Of a stretch of 5,975 nucleotides of DNA, positions 1 to 5,975 are shown in pieces (positions within the stretch are counted from its first letter, which is position 1; each line of letters starts with the position of its first letter). Under the pieces are notes generated by a model, which did no database searches, had not been told where the DNA came from, and worked only from the letters and a program-made list of their open reading frames with translations. Where the stretch lies: the NCBI GenBank assembly GCA_016939345.1, contig JAFGHG010000167.1:1-5975 (forward strand), given 5' to 3'. The position numbers and the translations under genes were made by a program. The DNA comes from Candidatus Omnitrophota bacterium (lineage in GTDB: Bacteria > Omnitrophota > Gorgyraeia > Duberdicusellales > 4484-171).

Positions 1-2674
1 CGACCCTAAATTAATAGAAGCTGAAATATTATCCAGCTGGCTCAGTAATAACCATTTCCAGGCTAAAGCTGATCTAAATAAAGACCCCTATACAATTGTC
101 ATACCTCCTCCTAACATCACTGGCATTCTTCATATGGGGCATGCATTAAATAATACAATACAAGATGTGTTAATACGTTTTAACCGGATGAAGGGTAAAT
201 CTGCTCTTTGGATGCCCGGCACAGACCATGCTGGTATCGCTACCCAAAACGTTGTAGAAAAACAGCTGGCCAAAAAAGGAATGAAGAAAGAGGACCTGGG
301 AAGAGAAGAGTTTGAAAAAAAGCTCTGGCAATGGAAAGAAGATTACGGTTCAACCATAATTAATCAGTTAAAAAGCCTGGGGTCAAGCTGTGATTGGAAC
401 AGGTTGCGTTTTACAATGGACGAAGGCTATAGCCTGGCAGTAAAAGAGGTATTTATCAGGTTGTTCGATAAAGGATTGATTTATAGAGGCAATTATATAA
501 TAAATTGGTGCCCACGCTGCCATACTGCCTTAAGTGATGAGGAGTCAGCTCATAAAGAGATAGACGGATGGCTTTATTATATAAAATATCCTGTTTCATC
601 TTCAGCCGGCAGTCCCGACCATATCGTAGTAGCCACTACCCGTCCTGAAACCATGCTTGGAGATACAGCCATAGCTATTAACCCTGATGATGCAAGATAT
701 AAATGGCTTATCAACTCAGATATCACTCTTCCTTTGGTAGGTAGAAAATTACGGCTTATCCAGGATAAAGCTATTGACCCTCAATTTGGCACCGGCGTTG
801 TTAAGGTAACTCCGGCCCACGATCCCCTGGATTTTTCTCTAGGCAAAACCTACAACCTTGAATTTATCAATATTATGAACGGCGACGGTACACTTAATGA
901 AAACGTTCCTGATGATTTTATAGGCATGGACCGTTTTGAAGCCAGAGAGGCTATCTTGACTATCTTAAAAGACAAAGGCTTAATTTTAAAGAAAGAGCCT
1001 CATGGCATAAGTGCCGGCCATTGCTATCGCTGTAATACCGTTATAGAACCCCGGGTTTCCCTCCAATGGTTTGTCAAAATGAAGCCTCTGGCTAAAGAAG
1101 CCATAAGAGTAGTTGAGGAAGGTAAGGTTACTTTTTTTCCTGAACGCTGGAAAAAGGTCTACCTTAACTGGATGAACAATATCCAGGACTGGTGCATTTC
1201 CCGCCAGATCTGGTGGGGACACCGTATTCCCGTTTACTATTGTGAAAATTGTATAAAAACGAGAATTGAAAACAAAGAGTCCGAAGAGTTTTTAAACAGA
1301 GGCTTAATCGTTGCCAGAAATAAACCCAGCAATTGCCCGGAGTGCGGGTCGAGCGAGATTACCCAGGATCCAGATGTTTTGGATACCTGGTTTTCGAGCT
1401 GGCTCTGGCCTTTTGCTACCTTTAACTGGCCTGATAGGTCAATAGACCCCTCTAAAGAAATAGACCCAGACCTTGAATATTTTTTTCCTACAGACTGCCT
1501 TGTTACTGCATCAGAGATTCTTTTCTTCTGGGTAGCCAGAATGATAATGGCCTCATTAGAGTTTAAATCTGATATCCCCTTTAAGCATGTTTTGATCCAT
1601 GGCACTGTCAGAGACGAAAAAGGCATTAAGATGTCAAAATCTCTGGGCAATACAATAGACCCTTTGGATATTATCGAGAAATTTGGAGCTGATGCTCTTC
1701 GCTTTTCCTTGATGCTTTCAGCTGCAAGCGGCAGTGATGTATATTTAACAGAAGAAAGGTTCTTGGTAGGAAGAAATTTCTGCAATAAGATCTGGAATGC
1801 CTCTAGGTTCATATTTCTAAAAATAAAAGAAAACAGACTGGATTTTTCAGACTTTGAGATCGAAGAACTGAAATCTGTTGATGCCTGGATCCTTAAAGAA
1901 TTAGCTCTTGCTATCGACTCCTTCTGCGGCCACATAGCTGATTATTCAATTAATGAGGCAACAAAAAAAATTTATGACTTTTTCTGGCATTATTTCTGCG
2001 ACTGGTATATTGAAATTATAAAAGATAATGTAGATTCAAGGAGAGCGAAAATTCTTTTAAAAGTCCTTGTTGACTCTCTTAAACTCCTACATCCAATAAT
2101 GCCTTTTATCAGCGAAAAAATATATTCATTGATCAAACTTCAGGTAAAAGGATTAAAGGAACAGTTTCTGATAAGCTCTTCTTGGCCGCTGAAAACAGAT
2201 ACCAGCGCATTTTCCCGGCAGATTTTAGTTACTGAATTATTGATCGATACAGTCAAGTCCATCCGCAATATTAAAATCGATCTCAACCTTGGACAAAAAA
2301 AGATAGACCTGCAGCTTTTAGCTTCTGATAACGATATTGCCAAAGCTTGGCAGGAAAATTTTCCCTGGATCAGCCGGATGGCAGCTATTGGAAAAATAAG
2401 CCCTGTAAAAAGCCTTGATCAAACTCTTTATAAAAATGACCTGTGGAGTATTAATTTTTTAATTGGAAACAGCGATATGACAGCCTTTATCGCAACCTTA
2501 AGTAAAAAAATCGAAAATATAACAAAAGCCCTGGAAAAAGTTAATTCTCGGCTCAATAATAACAGGTTTTTAGAAAGCGCATCCACCCAGGTTATAGAAA
2601 ACGAAAAAAACAAAAGATCGGATATGACAGGAGAATTGAAGCGCTTAAATAGTTTAAAGAATGCTTTTATCTAA
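1..2674 (+). CDS. valS: Valyl-tRNA synthetase (ValRS), 5' end cut by window edge
   Basis: Cytoplasmic class Ia enzyme that attaches valine to tRNA-Val and hydrolyses mischarged Thr-tRNA. The frame is open from base 2 (DPKLIEAEIL), matching the family's N-terminal YDPK region, so probably only about 5-15 residues are missing; 890 are visible. Counting from that Asp as 1: PPPNITG then HMGH (44-47) is the HIGH signature; TTRPET (212-217) and GTGVVKVTPAHD (263-274) mark the CP1 editing domain, including its conserved Asp; KMSKS (543-547) is the second catalytic signature; DAW (627-629) and CDWY (666-669) mark the anticodon-binding domain; about 830-886 is the C-terminal coiled-coil tRNA arm. Four CxxC pairs (170/173, 341/344, 414/417, 445/448) suggest two structural zinc sites, as in Thermus ValRS. 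The first ATG in frame (134) lies inside the HIGH motif and is not the start. The 3' end overlaps nadC by 14 bases. Identification is secure. Confidence 0.97.
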   Translation, partial: DPKLIEAEILSSWLSNNHFQAKADLNKDPYTIVIPPPNITGILHMGHALNNTIQDVLIRFNRMKGKSALWMPGTDHAGIATQNVVEKQLAKKGMKKEDLGREEFEKKLWQWKEDYGSTIINQLKSLGSSCDWNRLRFTMDEGYSLAVKEVFIRLFDKGLIYRGNYIINWCPRCHTALSDEESAHKEIDGWLYYIKYPVSSSAGSPDHIVVATTRPETMLGDTAIAINPDDARYKWLINSDITLPLVGRKLRLIQDKAIDPQFGTGVVKVTPAHDPLDFSLGKTYNLEFINIMNGDGTLNENVPDDFIGMDRFEAREAILTILKDKGLILKKEPHGISAGHCYRCNTVIEPRVSLQWFVKMKPLAKEAIRVVEEGKVTFFPERWKKVYLNWMNNIQDWCISRQIWWGHRIPVYYCENCIKTRIENKESEEFLNRGLIVARNKPSNCPECGSSEITQDPDVLDTWFSSWLWPFATFNWPDRSIDPSKEIDPDLEYFFPTDCLVTASEILFFWVARMIMASLEFKSDIPFKHVLIHGTVRDEKGIKMSKSLGNTIDPLDIIEKFGADALRFSLMLSAASGSDVYLTEERFLVGRNFCNKIWNASRFIFLKIKENRLDFSDFEIEELKSVDAWILKELALAIDSFCGHIADYSINEATKKIYDFFWHYFCDWYIEIIKDNVDSRRAKILLKVLVDSLKLLHPIMPFISEKIYSLIKLQVKGLKEQFLISSSWPLKTDTSAFSRQILVTELLIDTVKSIRNIKIDLNLGQKKIDLQLLASDNDIAKAWQENFPWISRMAAIGKISPVKSLDQTLYKNDLWSINFLIGNSDMTAFIATLSKKIENITKALEKVNSRLNNNRFLESASTQVIENEKNKRSDMTGELKRLNSLKNAFI

Positions 2675-3527
2675 AGAAAACAAACTTCTGATAGATAAGA
2701 CACTTGAAGAAGACTGCGCTTTCCATGACTTAACATCCGGCATTGTAATTGCTAATAATACCTCAGCCAAAGCCTTTATTCATTCTAAAGAAAATTGCAT
2801 TCTTTGCGGAGTTGAAGCCGCCAGATACATATTTAACCGTCTGGATAAAAAAGCTACTTTTAAACTGTTTAAAAACGACTCGCAAAACATAAAAAAAGGA
2901 GACAGGATATTAGAAATAAACTCAAATACAAGGTCTATTCTTTCCGCCGAGCGGACAGCTTTAAATTTTCTATCTTTTCTTTCAGGTGTAGCTACTAAAA
3001 CTTCCAAGTTTGTACAAAAAATAAAAGACCTTCCTGCAAAAATCTACGATACAAGAAAGACTTTTCCTCTCTTGAGAAGCTTTCAAAAGTACGCTGTTAA
3101 AACAGGAGGAGGCTTTAACCACCGTTTCTCTTTAAACCACGCTATCCTGATAAAGGAAAACCACCTCAAGGGTTCAAAACTACTTATTAAAGGCAAGCCG
3201 GACCTTAAAGCTATCGAAAAGGTTTTTGACAGTATTAGAAAAAAAAATAAAGGCCCTATTGAAATAGAAGTAGAATCTTTACAGGAATTCCGCAAAATTA
3301 TCGAGATTCATCCCGATATAATCTTACTCGATAATTTTAACCTCAGCCAATTAAAAACAGCTGTTCAATTCAGGAATAAACACTATCCAAAAATAATTCT
3401 TGAAGCTTCAGGCGGCATCAGCCTTTCAAATATACGTAAAGTCGCCTTGACCGGAGTAGAACGCATATCTGTAGGAGATATCACTCATACAGTCGACTCC
3501 ATAGACCTTTCTCTGGATTTATTATGA
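2661..3527 (+). CDS. nadC: Nicotinate-nucleotide pyrophosphorylase (quinolinate phosphoribosyltransferase)
   Basis: Type II phosphoribosyltransferase of de novo NAD synthesis: quinolinate plus PRPP gives nicotinate mononucleotide, pyrophosphate and CO2; the family works as a cytoplasmic dimer or hexamer. At 288 residues it has normal length. The N-terminal part has LEEDCAFHDLTS (15-26). The barrel contains SAERTALNFLSFLSG with Arg98, DTRKT (130-134), YAVKTGGG (144-151), NHR (153-155), LIKENH (163-168), EIEVES (201-206), LLDN (222-225), SGGI (250-253) and GDITHT (272-277). These supply the Arg, Lys, His, Glu and Asp residues that bind PRPP and quinolinate in characterised NadC proteins. The ATG at 2661 is the earliest possible start because an in-frame TAA sits at 2655-2657. 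It lies inside the valS end, so the two are probably cotranscribed. No Shine-Dalgarno sequence is properly placed; an AGGAG at 2629-2633 is too far away. Odd points are FPLLR after DTRKT and His160 where an Asp is common. Confidence 0.96.
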   Translation: MLLSKENKLLIDKTLEEDCAFHDLTSGIVIANNTSAKAFIHSKENCILCGVEAARYIFNRLDKKATFKLFKNDSQNIKKGDRILEINSNTRSILSAERTALNFLSFLSGVATKTSKFVQKIKDLPAKIYDTRKTFPLLRSFQKYAVKTGGGFNHRFSLNHAILIKENHLKGSKLLIKGKPDLKAIEKVFDSIRKKNKGPIEIEVESLQEFRKIIEIHPDIILLDNFNLSQLKTAVQFRNKHYPKIILEASGGISLSNIRKVALTGVERISVGDITHTVDSIDLSLDLL

Positions 3528-3533
3528 TTCAAA

Positions 3534-5513
3534 ATGAATAACTTCAAGTTGATAAGTAATTTCAAGCCCACCGGAGACCAGCCTCAAGCAATTAGGTCCT
3601 TAACTGAAAATATCAAAAAAAACAAAAAATACCAGACACTTCTCGGCGTTACCGGATCAGGTAAGACTTTCACATTAGCTTGCATGATAGAGCAAATTAA
3701 TAGGCCTACACTGGTCATTTCGCACAACAAAACATTAGCAAGCCAGCTTTATGCGGAATTTAAAGATTTTTTTCCTGAAAATTCAGTAGAATATTTTGTA
3801 AGCTATTATGATTATTACCAGCCTGAAAGCTATATACCTCAAACCGACACTTACATAGAAAAAGATGCCTCAATAAACGACCGGCTTGACCGCCTGCGCT
3901 TAGCGGCAACAAGCTCATTGAATATGCGCCGCGATGTTCTAATAGTGGCTTCAGTTTCATGTATTTATAATCTAGGCTCTCCTTCAGATTACCAAAATAT
4001 GACTCTTTGGCTTACAGTATCTGAACCCCGAACTATTGAAGATTTGCTCAAAAGCCTTGCTCAAATCCAATACGAAAGAAACGATATTGATTTTGCAAGA
4101 GGTAAATTCAGGGTCAGGGGAGACATAGTAGATATATTTCCCTCTTATGCTGAAGAGGCTTTCAGGATTGAATTTCTTGAAGACAAGATAGATAAGATAT
4201 ATGAGTTTAATCCCTTAAGCGGAAAAAAAACTGCGCAATTCGACAAAATAGGCATCTATCCGGCTAAACATTTTATTATTGCTAAAGATAATTTAAGCTT
4301 GCCCTTAAAAACAATCAAAAAAGAATTAGAAGAGAGGCTTCAGCATCTGGAAACCTCCGGGAAACTCCTCGAGGCTCAACGTCTTAAGCAAAGAACTCTT
4401 TTTGATCTAGAAATGCTTAGCGAATGCAGTTATTGCCACGGCATAGAAAACTACTCACGACATCTCAGCCAGAGGCCTGCAGGATCAAGGCCCTACTGCC
4501 TTATTGATTATTTTCCCGGCGATTTTCTAACTGTTATCGATGAAAGCCATGTGACCATACCGCAGATAAAAGGTATGTATGAAGGTGATAAGTCGCGTAA
4601 GACCACATTGGTCGATTACGGCTTCAGGCTTCCTTCCTGCCTGGACAACCGTCCGTTAAAATTCAATGAGTTTATGGATATAACCGGTCAAATGGTCTTT
4701 GTTTCTGCCACCCCCGGGCCTTACGAAATAAACTTATCCCAAAACAGAATAATAGAGCAGGTTATCAGGCCTACAGGACTGCTTGATCCTGAGATCATTG
4801 TCAAAAAAACCGAAAACCAAATAGATGATCTGGCTGCTGAAATAATAAAAAGAAGCGAAAAAAATGAACGCACACTGGTAACGACTTTAACAAAAAAAAT
4901 GAGCGAAGAGCTAAGCTCCTATCTTATTGATTCTGGTTTGAAAGTGACATATCTTCACTCTGAGATTAATACCATAGAAAGAGCAAAGATATTGAGCGAT
5001 CTCAGGAAAAAAAAATTTGATGCCTTAGTCGGAGTGAACCTTTTACGCGAGGGCCTTGACCTGCCAGAAGTATCTCTTGTGGCTATACTTGATGCTGATA
5101 AAGAAGGTTTTCTGCGTTCAGCTACGTCATTGATCCAGGTTGCCGGCAGAAGCGCACGTAATATTAATGCCCAGGTATACATGTATGCCGACAGGATCTC
5201 AGGGGCAATGAGAAAAGCCATAGACGAAAGCAACAGAAGAAGGGCTATTCAGGCTAAATACAACACTGACAACAAAATAAAGCCTGAATCAATAAAAAAA
5301 GGCTTTAGCCAGGGTATTGAAATTTACTTTAATCAAAAAGAGCACTTTGATAAACGATTAGGCTTTGATGATTCTGAAATTGATACTCTTCAGGCATTGG
5401 CCCAACTTGAAAAAGAAATGCTTATAGCTGCCAAGAACCTTCATTTCGAAAAGGCTGCTGAGTTACGCGATAAAATAAAAGATCTTAAGGCGGCTTTGAG
5501 ATTAAAAGATTAA
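3534..5513 (+). CDS. uvrB: UvrABC system protein B (excinuclease ABC subunit B)
   Basis: ATP-dependent damage-verification subunit of nucleotide excision repair. It is loaded by UvrA, inserts a beta-hairpin between the strands, then recruits UvrC. The 659 residues are about full family length. In order: Walker A GVTGSGKT (38-45, Lys44); the beta-hairpin with YYDYYQPESY (91-100), keeping the tyrosine cluster used for damage probing; motif II DESH (336-339); motif III SATPG (391-395); motif V region LLREGLDLPE; motif VI QVAGRSARN (535-543), keeping both arginines at 539 and 542; and a C-terminal UVR domain (about 622-656, EKAAELRDKI) that contacts UvrC. ATG 3534 is the first start after the nadC stop, 6 bases downstream, and gives the usual N-terminus (FKPTGDQPQAI). 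There is no Shine-Dalgarno motif, so expression probably depends on the valS-nadC message, with a weak TATGAT at 3523-3528 as a doubtful extra promoter. uvrA and uvrC are not in the window. Motif VI departs from the common QTIGRAARN. Confidence 0.97.
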   Translation: MNNFKLISNFKPTGDQPQAIRSLTENIKKNKKYQTLLGVTGSGKTFTLACMIEQINRPTLVISHNKTLASQLYAEFKDFFPENSVEYFVSYYDYYQPESYIPQTDTYIEKDASINDRLDRLRLAATSSLNMRRDVLIVASVSCIYNLGSPSDYQNMTLWLTVSEPRTIEDLLKSLAQIQYERNDIDFARGKFRVRGDIVDIFPSYAEEAFRIEFLEDKIDKIYEFNPLSGKKTAQFDKIGIYPAKHFIIAKDNLSLPLKTIKKELEERLQHLETSGKLLEAQRLKQRTLFDLEMLSECSYCHGIENYSRHLSQRPAGSRPYCLIDYFPGDFLTVIDESHVTIPQIKGMYEGDKSRKTTLVDYGFRLPSCLDNRPLKFNEFMDITGQMVFVSATPGPYEINLSQNRIIEQVIRPTGLLDPEIIVKKTENQIDDLAAEIIKRSEKNERTLVTTLTKKMSEELSSYLIDSGLKVTYLHSEINTIERAKILSDLRKKKFDALVGVNLLREGLDLPEVSLVAILDADKEGFLRSATSLIQVAGRSARNINAQVYMYADRISGAMRKAIDESNRRRAIQAKYNTDNKIKPESIKKGFSQGIEIYFNQKEHFDKRLGFDDSEIDTLQALAQLEKEMLIAAKNLHFEKAAELRDKIKDLKAALRLKD

Positions 5514-5553
5514 GATTTTTATATTTTTTATTAAAAAGGTATAATGTAATTAC
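5514..5553 (+). promoter_or_regulatory. Candidate promoter in the uvrB-coaX gap
   Basis: The 40-base gap is almost entirely A/T. It contains a perfect sigma70-type -10 hexamer, TATAAT, at 5540-5545, and a -35-like TTTATA (4 of 6 matches to TTGACA) at 5518-5523 with a 16-base spacer. Only 8 bases separate the -10 box from the coaX ATG, so transcription would begin at or within about 2 bases of that codon and yield a leaderless or nearly leaderless message. An AAAGG at 5535-5539 is 14 bases from the ATG, too far for a good ribosome binding site, and would lie outside a transcript made from this promoter. In A/T-rich DNA such hexamers arise by chance, so this remains a candidate. No stem-loop terminator is visible after uvrB, so readthrough into coaX is also likely. 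Confidence 0.4.
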
Positions 5554-5975
5554 ATGATAGCAGTAGATATTGGAAATACATTAATCAATTTAGCTTGGTT
5601 TAAACAGAACAAGTTATTAAAAGAAGCAAAGGTACCTACCGCCTTTATATCTAAAAAAACACTATTAAAAATACTAAAAGAATTTCCTAACGAGCCATTA
5701 TTAATCTGCTCAGTAGTTCCAATAGTCACTAAAATGTTTGCCTCGCTAGGAAATAAGGTTATCATCGCCGGTAAAGACATCGATATACCCATAAAAAGCC
5801 ATTACGCCAAAAACCAGGCAGGAACCGACAGGATAATCGCTTCATACTCGGCAAAGGTTTTTTTCCCCGGAACAAGGATAATCATTGATTTCGGTACGGC
5901 TATAACCGTTGATTTTTTATCACCAGGAGGCGATTATCTTGGAGGCATAATTCTTCCTGGCATCGGTTCGACCCA
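5554..5975 (+). CDS. coaX: Type III pantothenate kinase, 3' end cut by window edge
   Basis: First step of coenzyme A synthesis: phosphorylates pantothenate with ATP. Type III enzymes belong to the ASKHA (actin-like ATPase) fold, are cytoplasmic dimers, usually need a monovalent cation and are not inhibited by CoA. The frame is open from ATG 5554 to the edge, giving 140 residues, a little over half of the usual 250-260. Visible motifs: N-terminal DIGNT (5-9), the phosphate-binding loop; CSVVP (52-56); GTDR (90-93), whose Asp92 corresponds to the catalytic base; DFGTAITVD (112-120), the second nucleotide-binding motif; and GGIILPG (130-136), near the pantothenate site. The start is well set because DIGNT begins at residue 5, as in the family. 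The NP-E-V residues that often precede G-x-DR are replaced by KNQA, and the second Thr of DFGTATT is Ile117. It follows uvrB by 40 bases. The type III assignment is firm; the C-terminal half is not seen. Confidence 0.93.
   Translation, partial: MIAVDIGNTLINLAWFKQNKLLKEAKVPTAFISKKTLLKILKEFPNEPLLICSVVPIVTKMFASLGNKVIIAGKDIDIPIKSHYAKNQAGTDRIIASYSAKVFFPGTRIIIDFGTAITVDFLSPGGDYLGGIILPGIGST

Noticed and set aside
1..133. T-box or other valS leader element at the left edge
   Set aside because: The bases here are coding sequence in the ValRS frame; any leader would lie outside the window.
1237..1935. Long open frame of 232 codons on the minus strand
   Set aside because: It lies wholly antisense to the ValRS catalytic core, resembles no family I know, has no plausible start context, and the plus-strand protein is unmistakable.
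2629..2633. AGGAG as the nadC ribosome binding site
   Set aside because: It sits 27 bases before the ATG, and the in-frame TAA at 2655-2657 rules out a closer upstream start for nadC.
134..2674. ATG at 134 as the valS start
   Set aside because: This codon is the Met of the HMGH signature; the frame continues upstream with matching ValRS sequence (PPPNITG and the family N-terminus), so the gene begins left of the window.
5501..5540. Possible intrinsic terminator after uvrB (T-rich stretch)
   Set aside because: There are T runs, but no G/C-bearing stem precedes them; the only pairing is weak A-T, so no terminator is called.
5550..5792. Minus-strand open frame of 80 codons over the start of coaX
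   Set aside because: Antisense to DIGNT and following conserved CoaX sequence, with no recognisable motif; a shadow of the real gene.
1..5975. Previously undescribed system, mobile element or CRISPR array
   Set aside because: Every base outside the 6-base and 40-base gaps is explained by four well-known housekeeping genes; no direct-repeat array, terminal inverted repeat, transposase or unknown conserved protein is visible.

Overview
This is an ordinary chromosomal housekeeping window from an A+T-rich bacterium. It holds four genes, all on the + strand and packed tightly: the almost complete valS (valyl-tRNA synthetase, cut at the left edge), nadC (quinolinate phosphoribosyltransferase), uvrB (excision-repair helicase subunit) and the first half of coaX (type III pantothenate kinase, cut at the right edge). 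No mobile element, CRISPR array, RNA gene, integrase, toxin-antitoxin pair or defence gene is visible, and no gene-free stretch exceeds about 40 bases.

Layout: valS runs from the left edge to 2674. nadC (2661-3527) starts inside the end of valS with a 14-base overlap. uvrB (3534-5513) follows nadC after 6 bases. A 40-base, very A/T-rich gap (5514-5553) carries a perfect TATAAT, and coaX begins at 5554 and runs off the right edge. The first three genes look like one transcription unit. coaX may be read from the same message, from its own promoter, or both.

Functions: the genes do not form one pathway. ValRS charges tRNA-Val. NadC makes nicotinate mononucleotide in de novo NAD synthesis. UvrB verifies DNA damage in nucleotide excision repair. 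CoaX commits pantothenate to coenzyme A. nadC and coaX both feed nucleotide-cofactor synthesis; valS and uvrB look like housekeeping neighbours. All four keep their diagnostic catalytic motifs and none looks decayed.

Organism: the genes are bacterial, with UvrB, class I bacterial-type ValRS and type III PanK. The A/T-rich composition, lysine-rich proteins, long A tracts and lack of Shine-Dalgarno sequences before the three visible starts would fit an uncultured lineage such as Candidatus Omnitrophota or a relative. That placement is an impression from composition and gene order, not something the sequence proves.

I found no convincing new system. The points most worth a second look are the short-leader or leaderless promoter architecture at coaX, the consistent lack of Shine-Dalgarno motifs, and small substitutions in otherwise conserved motifs of UvrB, NadC and ValRS.
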